DNA of 64,000 nt from Tyzzerella sp. An114 (GTDB lineage Bacteria > Bacillota > Clostridia > Lachnospirales > Anaerotignaceae). This document shows positions 53,779 to 62,178 of the stretch, piece after piece. The stretch's first letter is position 1. The number at the start of each line of letters is the position of its first letter. Below the pieces are notes generated by a model, which had not been told where the DNA came from, did no database searches, and worked only from the letters and a program-made list of their open reading frames with translations. The stretch covers positions 62,001 through 126,000 of the forward strand of contig NZ_NFLT01000003.1 of the NCBI RefSeq assembly GCF_002161055.1. Direction: 5' to 3'. The position numbers and the translations under genes are program-made.

Positions 53779-55068
53779 TTGAATTATGAAGATGCCGTTT
53801 TTTATATAGAAAACGGAAGCGTAAGCACAGAAAAACCGGGACTTAAAAGAATGGAACAACTTCTTGAAAAGTTGGGAAATCCTCATAAAAATCTAAATAT
53901 AATACATATTGCAGGAACAAACGGAAAAGGTTCTTCCTGTTCTATGATTAGTAATATACTAATAGAGGAAGGATATAAAGTAGGTTTATATACATCTCCT
54001 CATCTTGATAAATACAATGAAAGATTTATCATAAACAATGAATGTATTTCAGATGAAAAATTTGTATATTATACATTGAAGATAAAATCTGTATGTGATG
54101 AAATGACAAAATGTGAATATGGCAGACCAACAGTATTTGAGATACTTACAGCTTTAGGATTTTGTTATTTCAATGATGAGAATGTTGATTTTGTTGTTTT
54201 GGAAGTGGGACTTGGAGGAAGATTTGACGCTACAAACATTGTTGAAAAACCTGTTGTGTGTGGCATAGCCTCAATAAGTTTTGACCATACAGCTTATCTT
54301 GGCAATACACTTTCAGAGATAGCCTTTGAAAAAAGTGGTATAATAAAGAAAGATTGCCCTGTTGTTTTGTATTCTCAAAGTGATGAAGTTTATAATGTTG
54401 TAAAAAATATTGCTTTTGATAGAAATGCTCCTTTTTATTATACTGAGGATATAGGTATAAATATAAAAAGTGAAAATATTGAAGGTACTGTTTTTTCAGT
54501 TAAAAATAAATATTGTGACTATGAAAATATAAAATTAAATCTTCTTGGAGAATATCAGCCTTATAATTGTGTTTTTGTTCTCACAATGTGTAAAGCATTA
54601 AAAGACAGAGGAATAAAATTGTCTTATGAAAATATAATAAAGGGACTAGAAAATACAAAATGGAATGGAAGAATGGAGATATGTTCTGAAAATCCATTGA
54701 TTATAATAGATGGTGCTCATAATGCCGGGGGAATAGATATGCTTTCAAAGTCCATAAAAAGATATTTTGAAAATAAAAATATAACCCTTGTTTTAGGTGT
54801 TTTGGGAGATAAAGAATATAAAAAAATGATAGAACTTATTATGCCTGTTGTTCATAAAGTTGTAATAACAGAACCTGAAAGTATAAGAAAACTTAATATT
54901 GAAAAACTTAGTGAAACTTTATCTGGTTATAATAAGTCTGTATTTAAAGAGAAAAGTATTAAAAAAGCTGTTGAACTTGCTAAAAGCATAACAGAAGAAA
55001 ATGGAGTCATAATATGTTCCGGTTCTCTTTATATGGTTGGAGAAATAAGAAAAATTTTAAAATTATAA
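53779..55068 (+). CDS. folC: Folylpolyglutamate synthase/dihydrofolate synthase
   Basis: A 429-residue Mur-ligase-related enzyme that adds glutamate to folates. The ATP-binding HIAGTNGKGSSCSMI lies near residue 47, followed by GLYTSPHLDKYNERF, VLEVGLGGRFDATN, the lysine-carbamate region and the C-terminal IIDGAHNAGG and GVLGDKEYKKM. It starts with TTG at 53779, seven bases after GGAGG; the open frame extends upstream but without a ribosome site. A small gene and the TPR protein follow. Confidence 0.95.
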   Translation: MNYEDAVFYIENGSVSTEKPGLKRMEQLLEKLGNPHKNLNIIHIAGTNGKGSSCSMISNILIEEGYKVGLYTSPHLDKYNERFIINNECISDEKFVYYTLKIKSVCDEMTKCEYGRPTVFEILTALGFCYFNDENVDFVVLEVGLGGRFDATNIVEKPVVCGIASISFDHTAYLGNTLSEIAFEKSGIIKKDCPVVLYSQSDEVYNVVKNIAFDRNAPFYYTEDIGINIKSENIEGTVFSVKNKYCDYENIKLNLLGEYQPYNCVFVLTMCKALKDRGIKLSYENIIKGLENTKWNGRMEICSENPLIIIDGAHNAGGIDMLSKSIKRYFENKNITLVLGVLGDKEYKKMIELIMPVVHKVVITEPESIRKLNIEKLSETLSGYNKSVFKEKSIKKAVELAKSITEENGVIICSGSLYMVGEIRKILKL

Positions 55069-55105
55069 TAGTATAATACTCTTATTTTTATGGGAGGTTT
55101 AATAT

Positions 55106-55252
55106 ATGATTGATTTCAAAAGTGAACTTGAAAAATATCAGCCTATGATGGAAATGGAAAACATAGAAAATTCCATACATACCGAAGAATTTCAGGATAT
55201 TCTTGATATGCTTTCTTATATATCAAAACAGAATGATTTAAAAAGTAAGTGA
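55106..55252 (+). CDS. Small acidic protein of unknown function
   Basis: A 48-residue protein, too short for usual gene calling: it has a GGGAGG site nine bases before the ATG, starts MIDFKSELEKYQPMMEMEN and ends DMLSYISKQNDLKSK. It is acidic and predicted helical, with no cysteine or membrane segment. It stands between folC and the TPR protein with 37 and 23 bases on each side, all same strand, so it is probably translated. I know no family for it. Confidence 0.6.
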   Translation: MIDFKSELEKYQPMMEMENIENSIHTEEFQDILDMLSYISKQNDLKSK

Positions 55253-55275
55253 TAAAGTAAGGAGAGATATATTTT

Positions 55276-56661
55276 ATGAAATGTCCAAACTGCGGGAAAT
55301 CTTTCAGCTTTGGAAATATCTGTCCTCATTGTAATGCCGATATATATTTATATAATAAAACAATAAATGCTTCAATTAAACTTTATAATAAAGGACTTGA
55401 TATGGCAAAGAAAGGAGATATGGCTTCTGCTGAAAAATTTCTTGAACATAGTGTAATGTTTAATAAATATAATGTAACTGCAAGAAATCTTTTGGGACTT
55501 GTATATTTTGAGAGAGGCAGAATTGGAAATGCTTTAAAAGAATGGATTGTAAGTTCATCAATTAAAAAAGAAAACAATCCAGCAAAAACATATATAGACA
55601 AAGTTTATAAAAATCCTCGTGAAATGGATAAAATGAATGATGCAGTACATATGTATAATCAAGCTATTATATATGCAAAACAGGATACAATTGACCTTGC
55701 TATAATACAGCTTAAAAAGGCTGTAAGTGTCAATCCTAAACTTATAGAGGCATATAATTTGCTTGTTCTTTGTTACATAAAAATAAAGAAATATAGTCTG
55801 GCAAGAAAATATTTAAACAGACTTTTAAAAAGAGAAAGAAAAAATGAAAAAGCACTAAAATATTTAGTTGAGTTAAATATTTTGAGTCCTTCAAAGTCTA
55901 AGAAATCACAAATTGATTATTATGATGATGAAATTGAAAATGTCAGTTCAAGAAAAAAAGCTAAAAATTCTCTGCCCTATAAAGAGTATAAAAAAAGATT
56001 TATAAAGAAAGGTGAGATTATAGCTTTTATTACAGGAGCTTTTTGTTCGGCTGCTGTTGTAATGGCTCTTTTGTTGCCTTCAATGATTGATACAAGAGAC
56101 AACGAGATTATAAATCTTAAAAATCAAATAGAACAGATTACATCAACAGAAACAGATGAAAAAACTTTGGAAATAGAAAATCTTAAAGCAGAAAATGAAA
56201 ATTTGAAAAAACAACTTGAGAAAAATCAAAATATTTTATATACTCAAGAAAATACAGCGTTGGTGAAGGAAGCCTTAAATCTTGAGGCTGAAAATAATTA
56301 TGAAGAATGTGCTGTAAAAATTTTGGAAATTAAACCTGAGTATCTTGCAGAAAAAGAAAAATTACAGTATGATACACTTGTGGAGAGTGTTTATCCAAAA
56401 GCTTCTCAGAGTTTTTATAATAAAGGAAAATCTGATTTTTTGAGTAATAATTATAATGAAGCAAAAATAAACCTTGAAAATTGTCTTAAATTTGCAAACG
56501 GTGAAAATTTTGTTGATGATGCAATATATTATCTTGGAAAAATAGCCGAGAATAATGGAGATATTGACACAGCTAAAAGTTATTATCAAAGAATTATATC
56601 AGAATTTCCACAATCAAACCAATATAAAAATGCTGAAACCAGCCTCGGTAATATAGAGTAA
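55276..56661 (+). CDS. Zinc-ribbon/TPR membrane protein
   Basis: A 461-residue modular protein. An N-terminal zinc ribbon (CPNCGKSFSFGNICPHCNAD, residues 3-22) is followed by tetratricopeptide repeats (about 33-200), a basic stretch, one transmembrane helix (about 249-272), a coiled coil (about 277-320) and a second TPR set (about 325-461) with YNKGKSDFLSNNYNEAKINLENCLKF and SYYQRIISEFPQS. The cytoplasmic ribbon plus TPR and the outer TPR suggest a scaffold spanning the membrane. No enzyme domain is seen. A 48-residue gene precedes it and a 134-residue one follows; the function is unknown. Confidence 0.85.
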   Translation: MKCPNCGKSFSFGNICPHCNADIYLYNKTINASIKLYNKGLDMAKKGDMASAEKFLEHSVMFNKYNVTARNLLGLVYFERGRIGNALKEWIVSSSIKKENNPAKTYIDKVYKNPREMDKMNDAVHMYNQAIIYAKQDTIDLAIIQLKKAVSVNPKLIEAYNLLVLCYIKIKKYSLARKYLNRLLKRERKNEKALKYLVELNILSPSKSKKSQIDYYDDEIENVSSRKKAKNSLPYKEYKKRFIKKGEIIAFITGAFCSAAVVMALLLPSMIDTRDNEIINLKNQIEQITSTETDEKTLEIENLKAENENLKKQLEKNQNILYTQENTALVKEALNLEAENNYEECAVKILEIKPEYLAEKEKLQYDTLVESVYPKASQSFYNKGKSDFLSNNYNEAKINLENCLKFANGENFVDDAIYYLGKIAENNGDIDTAKSYYQRIISEFPQSNQYKNAETSLGNIE

Positions 56662-56686
56662 TTTAATTTGTATAGGGGGAACTTTT

Positions 56687-57091
56687 ATGAAAAATATTTT
56701 ATCTGAAAGCACAAAGGTTGCATCATATCTTTTGTGGGAGAAAACAAGACATAATTCAGCTCTTGACCTCTGGTACTGTTGTGAGAATATAGCATTATAT
56801 CTTGAACAGAATGACATTATATCTATAATAAAACTTGAGGAAATTATCAAGAAAAATAAATCTGCCTATGAATACATAAATTTTGTGAGAAATATATCTT
56901 TTAGAATTTATCTTGTATCAAGGGACAGAAGTTCTCTTGAAAATTGGTATGTTGCTGAAAGTCTTTTAAATGATTATGAGTGGTGTCGAGCTATTGTAAA
57001 TATGGCTTATGTTTATAGAGCTACAAGAGAAGGAAAAATTGAAACAACTGTTAGAAGTGAATGGATAAGACGAGAACTTGAAAAAAAATAA
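56687..57091 (+). CDS. Uncharacterised 134-residue protein
   Basis: A soluble, helical, tryptophan- and tyrosine-rich protein (YLLWEKTRHNSALDLWYCCENIALYLEQND; SLENWYVAESLLNDYEWCRAIVNMAYVYRATREGK). There is no signal or membrane segment and no family motif I recognise. GGGGGAAC precedes the ATG, 25 bases after the TPR gene, and a terminator follows, so it is the last gene of the folC-TPR group. It may partner the TPR protein, by position only. Confidence 0.7.
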   Translation: MKNILSESTKVASYLLWEKTRHNSALDLWYCCENIALYLEQNDIISIIKLEEIIKKNKSAYEYINFVRNISFRIYLVSRDRSSLENWYVAESLLNDYEWCRAIVNMAYVYRATREGKIETTVRSEWIRRELEKK

Positions 57092-57096
57092 AGTTT

Positions 57097-57126
57097 AAGG
57101 TACAGATTTTCTGTACCTTTTTGTTT
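57097..57126 (+). terminator. Terminator after the TPR gene group
   Basis: The stem AAGGTACAGA/TCTGTACCTT with a short T loop is followed by a T-rich tract. Confidence 0.88.
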
Positions 57127-57220
57127 TTTGAAAAAATTAAAAAATGCTATTGATTTTTTATATTAAATGTGCTTTAATATTTATTAGCGATTTTTGCATA
57201 AATATTAAGGGGGATTTAAG

Positions 57221-58708
57221 ATGAAAAAATTAATTTCAGGGGTTATTGCACTTGCAATGGCTTTAACATCTGCTATGCCTGTGTTTGCTTGTACAGGTAC
57301 ATATGTTGGAAAATATATGTCAGAAGACGGAAGTAGAATGGTTGCAAGAACAGAAGATATAGGAGGAGGACACACTAAGAGATTTGAGGTTATTCCTGCT
57401 ACTACTTATAAAAACGGTGAATACTTTGTTGATGAACAGACAGGTTTTAAATATCCACAGCCAAAAGAAGCGTATAAATATACAGCTGTACCAGATTCAG
57501 AAGTTGAAGATGATGGTATATATGCAGAAATAGGATTTAATGAACATGGTGTTGCTGTTGATGCAACTGTATCAGCCAGTGCAAATGAGGCTGCTCTTGC
57601 TGCTGACCCGCTTGTATCTGATGGTCTTCGTGAGGCTAATATACCTACAATAGTTCTTCCTCGTGTTAAAACTGCAAGAGAAGGCGTTGAGCTTATTGCT
57701 TCAATAGTTGAAACACAGGGTTCTGCTGAGGGTAATGTTCTTATGATTGCTGATAAAAATGAAGCTTGGTATGTTGAGATATATACAGGACATCACTATG
57801 CAGCTATAAAAATGCCTGACAATGTTGTTTCTGTATTCCCTAACTGCTTTATGCTTGATTATGTAGACCTTTCAGACACAGAAAATGTTATAGCATCTGA
57901 TGACCTTATAGATTTTGCAAAAGAGAACGGTTTTTATAAAGAATATAATGGAAAATTCCACGCTGCTCTCTCTTATGGTGAAGAACTTGAAACAGGTAAC
58001 AGAGACAGACTTTGGGGAGGAATAAACTTCCTTGCTCCAGAACTTAATATACCTTATGATGCAGAAGTGTTCCCACTTTTCTTTAAACCTTCTGAAAAAA
58101 TATCTCTCAAAGATGTTATGGAATTACAGAGATACAGATATGAGGGAACAGAACGTGACCCTGAAACTGCAACAGATGAAGTTCGTGTTATAGGAACAGA
58201 GAGACAGGCTGAATGTCATATACTTCAGTTTAAAGATGAATACCCAACAGATTTAGGCGGTTTAATGTGGCTTGCAATGGGAAATGCTGAACATTCTGTA
58301 TATCTTCCTACATACGGAAATATAACAGACACAAATGAAGAATATAAAGTTAAAACAGCTGATTATGATAGCAATTCTGCATATTGGAAATTTAGAGGTC
58401 TTTCAACTCTTGCTGAACTTAACAGAGAAAAATATGGTCAGAGTGTAAGAGATTTCTGGAGCAAATATGAAGATGAACTTATTGCAAAACAGGAAGAAAC
58501 AGACAAAGTTTTAATTGATTTATATGAAGAAAATCAGATAACAACAGCTGAAAAATATGCAACAGAACTTGGAATGAGTATTGCTGATGATGCTATGGAA
58601 AAAGCTGATACAATATATAACGAGCTTATGGCTTATGTTGCAACAGAGGCAGGAAGAGCTAATAAAAATCCTTTCACACCTTCAATTGCAGAGGAAAGTG
58701 CAGAATAA
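57221..58708 (+). CDS. Exported C69-family dipeptidase
   Basis: A 495-residue peptidase of family C69, an Ntn hydrolase. The signal peptide ends VFA, leaving C24 as the N-terminal nucleophile (CTGTYVGKYMSEDGSRMVARTED), the usual arrangement in which signal cleavage exposes the catalytic cysteine. Further signatures are GFNEHGVAVDATVS, DKNEAWYVEIYTGHHYAAIKMPDN and the VIGTERQAECHILQF segment. It would cleave dipeptides outside the cell, supplying amino acids. GGGGG precedes the ATG. It is a single-gene unit. Confidence 0.93.
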   Translation: MKKLISGVIALAMALTSAMPVFACTGTYVGKYMSEDGSRMVARTEDIGGGHTKRFEVIPATTYKNGEYFVDEQTGFKYPQPKEAYKYTAVPDSEVEDDGIYAEIGFNEHGVAVDATVSASANEAALAADPLVSDGLREANIPTIVLPRVKTAREGVELIASIVETQGSAEGNVLMIADKNEAWYVEIYTGHHYAAIKMPDNVVSVFPNCFMLDYVDLSDTENVIASDDLIDFAKENGFYKEYNGKFHAALSYGEELETGNRDRLWGGINFLAPELNIPYDAEVFPLFFKPSEKISLKDVMELQRYRYEGTERDPETATDEVRVIGTERQAECHILQFKDEYPTDLGGLMWLAMGNAEHSVYLPTYGNITDTNEEYKVKTADYDSNSAYWKFRGLSTLAELNREKYGQSVRDFWSKYEDELIAKQEETDKVLIDLYEENQITTAEKYATELGMSIADDAMEKADTIYNELMAYVATEAGRANKNPFTPSIAEESAE

Positions 58709-58722
58709 TTAGTATAAAATAA

Positions 58723-58758
58723 TAAAAGGTATCTGTAAATTTACAGATACCTTTTTTA
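58723..58758. terminator. Bidirectional terminator between C69 peptidase and the 64-residue gene
   Basis: The stem AAGGTATCTGTAAA/TTTACAGATACCTT is flanked by A and T runs on both sides, serving the converging genes. Confidence 0.92.
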
Positions 58759-58759
58759 T

Positions 58760-58954
58760 TTAATAAGGACTGTTCCAAAAAATACCCTTTCCGTTGGAAA
58801 CTATTTTTGCATCAGCTACATATATTTCACTTTCATTCCACACTCTGCCTTCATTATCAATGAATAAAGGATAACCCATTTCCATATGAAATCTTATAGC
58901 ATCATTATCTTCTTCAGTGAGTCCTATCATTGTATCATAGTTGAATTCTTCCAT
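58760..58954 (-). CDS. Small uncharacterised protein (64 residues)
   Basis: A short acidic cytoplasmic protein on the minus strand, convergent with the C69 peptidase gene. A perfect AAGGAGG stands nine bases before the ATG. The sequence has an N-terminal helix (DTMIGLTEEDNDAIRFHMEMG) and a C-terminal half rich in beta pattern (PLFIDNEGRVWNESEIYVADAKIVSN) ending GIFWNSPY. I recognise no family. Its length, ribosome site and terminator make it a likely real gene. Confidence 0.65.
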   Translation of the reverse strand: MEEFNYDTMIGLTEEDNDAIRFHMEMGYPLFIDNEGRVWNESEIYVADAKIVSNGKGIFWNSPY

Positions 58955-59031
58955 AAAATTAAAACCTCCTTTTAGAATAATTATATTTTATATAAATAAT
59001 GTTGTCAAAAAATAAAAATTCATATTATTTA

Positions 59032-59061
59032 TTGAAATAAAAATATATATTATAGTATAAT
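59032..59061 (+). promoter_or_regulatory. Promoter of xpt
   Basis: -35 TTGAAA (59032-59037) and consensus -10 TATAAT (59056-59061) are separated by 18 bases. The roughly 45-base leader is too short to hold a purine riboswitch. Confidence 0.62.
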
Positions 59062-59112
59062 ACCATTTAACAATAAAATAATATATTAAAATTTATAGAG
59101 GGGTACGTTTAT

Positions 59113-59691
59113 ATGCAGTTATTAAAAGATAGAATTTTAAAAGACGGTGTTGTAAAAAAAGGAAACGTATTAAAGGTTGATAGTTTTCTCAATCACAAAA
59201 TGGACATAGAACTTTTTGAAGAAATAGGAAAAGAGTTCAAGAGAAGATTTGCTGACTGCAATATTAATAAAATACTTACAATAGAAGCTTCTGGAATAGG
59301 TATTGCTTGTATTGTTGCTCAGTATTTTGATAATGCACCAGTTGTCTTTGCAAAGAAAACTCAAAGCATAAATATTGATGGAGAAGTTTACAGTACAAAA
59401 ATTCAGTCTTTTACACACAATAAAATTTATGATGTAATAGTATCAAAGAAATTTTTAAACAAAGATGATAGAGTACTTATAATAGATGATTTCCTTGCAA
59501 ATGGTTGTGCTCTTGAAGGTCTTGTTGAACTTGTAAAAAGTTCAGGGGCAACTATTGAAGGTATAGGAATAGTTATAGAAAAAGGTTTCCAGAGAGGTGG
59601 AGACATTATACGTGAAAAAGGTTTACGTCTTGAGTCTCTTGCTATTGTGGATTCTATGGATGATGAAAAAGGTATAGTATACTTTAGATAA
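59113..59691 (+). CDS. xpt: Xanthine phosphoribosyltransferase
   Basis: A 192-residue type I phosphoribosyltransferase. The start MQLLKDRILKDGVVKKGNVLKVDSFLNHKMD and the PRPP loop VLIIDDFLANGCALEG (about residues 118-133) match Xpt, which makes XMP from xanthine and PRPP. IEASGIGIACIVAQYF and VVFAKKTQSINIDGEVY also fit. Bacillus xpt has a purine riboswitch; none is visible here. GAGGGG precedes the ATG. Confidence 0.95.
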   Translation: MQLLKDRILKDGVVKKGNVLKVDSFLNHKMDIELFEEIGKEFKRRFADCNINKILTIEASGIGIACIVAQYFDNAPVVFAKKTQSINIDGEVYSTKIQSFTHNKIYDVIVSKKFLNKDDRVLIIDDFLANGCALEGLVELVKSSGATIEGIGIVIEKGFQRGGDIIREKGLRLESLAIVDSMDDEKGIVYFR

Positions 59692-59717
59692 AATTTGATC
59701 AAATAAAATAATGGGAT

Positions 59718-59757
59718 TTAAGCCTGTTGTCCTATTTTGTGACAGCAGGCTTTTTAT
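59718..59757 (+). terminator. Terminator after xpt
   Basis: The stem AGCCTGTTGTC/GACAGCAGGCT with one G-T pair is followed by a T run. Confidence 0.88.
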
Positions 59758-59840
59758 ATAGTAACTGATTAATATATAAAATATATATAATATACAGAAA
59801 ATAATAAAAAAGTATTATTTATTTAAAACATTCATATAAA

Positions 59841-59972
59841 TGGAACAATTATAAGTCTCTTTCAAATGTATTTTGTGATATTCCACAACTTGACAACAGA
59901 GCTATAAACTATACTTTTAAAAAATATCTTAAAAACTCTGTTGACTTGACAAATTTATATTTTGGCACATAA
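59841..59972 (+). pseudogene. Possible gene remnant (C-terminal fragment)
   Basis: One plus-strand frame reads 43 codons to a TAA with a protein-like composition, starting WNNYKSLSNVFCDIPQLDN and ending LKNSVDLTNLYFGT. There is no start codon or ribosome site, and a stop lies about 12 codons upstream. In a window where intergenic DNA is very AT-rich, this stretch is unusually mixed in composition. It may be the tail of a decayed gene between xpt and proS. I could not name a family. The rest of the 59758-60019 gap shows nothing else but the terminator. Confidence 0.35.
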
Positions 59973-60008
59973 AAAAGAAGCTGCAAAATGCAGCTTCTTT
60001 TATTTTTG
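59970..60008. terminator. Bidirectional terminator at the proS 3' end
   Basis: The perfect stem AAAGAAGCTGC/GCAGCTTCTTT has A and T runs on both sides. It ends minus-strand proS and could also have ended the remnant gene. Confidence 0.92.
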
Positions 60009-60019
60009 AAGAATATTTA

Positions 60020-61456
60020 TTAATATGCTCTACCCCAGTAAACCATATGTTTTGCTTTCTTTCCACAGCATACACAAGTATCTGAAAGTTCTTCCTGTTC
60101 AAAAGGAATACATCTTGATGTTGCAGCTGTTTTTTCTTTTATAGCATCCTCACAAACCTGGTCTCCACACCACATAGCTTTTATAAATCCTGGAGTTTCG
60201 TTTATTGTCTTTTCAAACTCTTCCATGTTCTTTGCAACATATGTTTTGCTGTCGCGGGAAGCTCTTGCTTTTTCAAGAAGGTTTTTCTGAATATCATCAA
60301 TAAGCTCTTTAACTTTTGTTTCAAGTTCGTCCATAGAAATAACAGTCTTTTCTCCTGTGTCACGTCTAGCAAGTACAACCTGATTGTTTTCAATATCTTT
60401 AGGACCTACTTCAAGTCTTACAGGAACACCTTTCATTTCATATTCAGAGAATTTCCAACCTGGAGAACGGTCTGTATCATCAACTTTAACTCTTGCAATA
60501 TTTGCAAGTCTTTCTTTAAGTTCATAGGCTTTATCAAGAACACCTGGTTTCTGCTGTGCAACAGGAACAATTACAACCTGTATAGGAGCTACTGCTGGAG
60601 GGAGAACAAGACCACTGTTGTCACCATGTACCATTATTATTGCACCTATAAGACGTGTTGTCATACCCCATGATGTCTGATGAACATACTGGAGTTTGTT
60701 TTCTTTGTCTGTGTACTGAATATCAAAAGCATGAGCAAAACCATCACCAAAGTTATGGCTTGTACCTGACTGTAAAGCTTTTCCGTCATGCATAAGGCTT
60801 TCTATTGTGTATGTAGCCTTTGCACCTGCAAAACGCTCTTTTGCTGTTTTTTCACCTTTTACAACAGGTATTGCAAGAATATCGTTACAGAAGTCAGAAT
60901 ATACATTAAGCATTTTAATTGTTTCTTCCTGTGCTTCCTCAGCTGTTGCATGAGCTGTGTGTCCTTCCTGCCATAAGAATTCCATTGTTCTTAAAAATGG
61001 TCTTGTTGTTTTTTCCCATCTTACAACAGAACACCACTGATTGTAGAGTTTAGGAAGGTCTCTATGAGACTGTATTATATTTGAATAGTGTTCACAGAAA
61101 AGTGTTTCAGATGTAGGACGAACACAAAGTCTTTCTGTAAGCTTGTTTTCACCACCGTGAGTTACCCAAGCAACCTCAGGAGCAAAACCTTCAACGTGGT
61201 CTTTCTCTTTCTGAAGAAGGCTTTCAGGAATGAACATAGGCATATATACATTTTCATGTCCTGTCTCTTTAAATCTTCTGTCAAGCTCTTTCTGTATAAG
61301 TTCCCATATAGCATAGCCGTAAGGTTTTATAACCATACAACCTCTAACACTTGAATAGTCTACAAGTTCAGCTTTTTTAACAACGTCTGTATACCACTGT
61401 GGAAAATCAACTTCCATATCTGTTATGGAAGAAACAAATTTTTTGTCTTTTGCCAT
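60020..61456 (-). CDS. proS: Prolyl-tRNA synthetase, archaeal/eukaryote-like type
   Basis: A 478-residue class II ProRS of the short, archaeal type without the bacterial editing insertion. Motifs are [18 protein letters not shown], the TRP motif region [11 protein letters not shown] with [38 protein letters not shown], and [24 protein letters not shown]. The C-terminal zinc-binding domain has paired cysteines ([22 protein letters not shown]) and ends in the typical GRAY. The ATG at 61456 follows GAGAGGAG; six upstream codons are excluded. A T-box leader controls it. Confidence 0.97.
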   Translation of the reverse strand: MAKDKKFVSSITDMEVDFPQWYTDVVKKAELVDYSSVRGCMVIKPYGYAIWELIQKELDRRFKETGHENVYMPMFIPESLLQKEKDHVEGFAPEVAWVTHGGENKLTERLCVRPTSETLFCEHYSNIIQSHRDLPKLYNQWCSVVRWEKTTRPFLRTMEFLWQEGHTAHATAEEAQEETIKMLNVYSDFCNDILAIPVVKGEKTAKERFAGAKATYTIESLMHDGKALQSGTSHNFGDGFAHAFDIQYTDKENKLQYVHQTSWGMTTRLIGAIIMVHGDNSGLVLPPAVAPIQVVIVPVAQQKPGVLDKAYELKERLANIARVKVDDTDRSPGWKFSEYEMKGVPVRLEVGPKDIENNQVVLARRDTGEKTVISMDELETKVKELIDDIQKNLLEKARASRDSKTYVAKNMEEFEKTINETPGFIKAMWCGDQVCEDAIKEKTAATSRCIPFEQEELSDTCVCCGKKAKHMVYWGRAY

Positions 61457-61477
61457 TTTAAAAACTCCTCTCAAAAA

Positions 61478-61736
61478 TTTTAAACATAAAAAAAGCCTTC
61501 ATCCCAACAAAAAAGGGACCAAGGTAAATTTTCGGCGGTGCCACCCTAATTGATATTTTTTAAAATATAAAAAAATATCCTCTCAAAACCTTTTAACGGG
61601 GGATACCGTCGCACTTTTATTCCTGCGAAACTCAGGGAGCAGGTTCGAAATACTATCATAAAGGCTTTCATCAACCGCCTTCTTTCTGTAATGAAACATA
61701 AATCTACTATTTCCCGTCACAGTTTTTACAATATAC
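61478..61736 (-). promoter_or_regulatory. T-box riboswitch leader of proS
   Basis: On the minus strand the T-box AGGGTGGCACCGCCG lies at 61547-61533 in plus coordinates. It is followed by a terminator (CCTTGGTCCC with GGGATGAAGG, 61524-61497) and a T run (61494-61488). The upstream stem I region has GTATCCCCCGTT, in which CCC could be the proline specifier. Uncharged tRNA-Pro should favour the antiterminator and raise proS expression. The specifier position is inferred. Confidence 0.93.
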
Positions 61737-61742
61737 AAAAGT

Positions 61743-61771
61743 ATAATAAACCAGATTTTATACTGTGTCAA
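61743..61771 (-). promoter_or_regulatory. Promoter of the proS T-box transcript
   Basis: On the minus strand, consensus -35 TTGACA (61771-61766) and -10 TATTAT (61748-61743) are separated by 17 bases. Confidence 0.78.
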
Positions 61772-61860
61772 GATAGTAAAATTAAATTTAAAAATAGGTT
61801 TATTTATTATATAATTAAAATATAAATTTTTAGTGATTTTATTATATGGAGGTGTTTTAT

Positions 61861-62073
61861 ATGAAAAATACAGGTATTTGTCCAAAATGTAATGGTAATG
61901 ATATTTTAAAAGTTCCGGGAAAATCGGGGGCTTATGGTTCGGGAAATAATATTCAAGTAGGCTTAACTATTTTTTCAGCAGTATTAGTTGATAGATATGT
62001 TTGTTGCTCCTGTGGATATTCTGAAGAATGGATTAATAAAGAAGATATTGAAACATTAAAAGATAGATTTTAA
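61861..62073 (+). CDS. Small zinc-ribbon protein
   Basis: A 70-residue protein with two cysteine pairs, CPKC (residues 7-10) and CCSC (about 49-52), forming a probable zinc ribbon. The middle has a glycine-rich KVPGKSGAYGSGNNIQVGL loop and the end is GYSEEWINKEDIETL. Similar short proteins occur in many Firmicutes without assigned function. GGAGGTG precedes the ATG at 61861; an ATG five codons earlier lies before the site. It is divergent from proS. Confidence 0.8.
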   Translation: MKNTGICPKCNGNDILKVPGKSGAYGSGNNIQVGLTIFSAVLVDRYVCCSCGYSEEWINKEDIETLKDRF

Positions 62074-62178
62074 AATAATTAAAATGTATTTATATATATT
62101 GTTTATTATTATAATTATATGATAGGATATACAATAGAAATAATTTGATATAATTTGACATAAAAAGGAATGAGCATT

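Noticed and set aside
58955-59112. Purine riboswitch upstream of xpt
   Set aside because: The leader after the predicted promoter is about 45 bases, AT-rich, and shows none of the conserved aptamer loops or stems.
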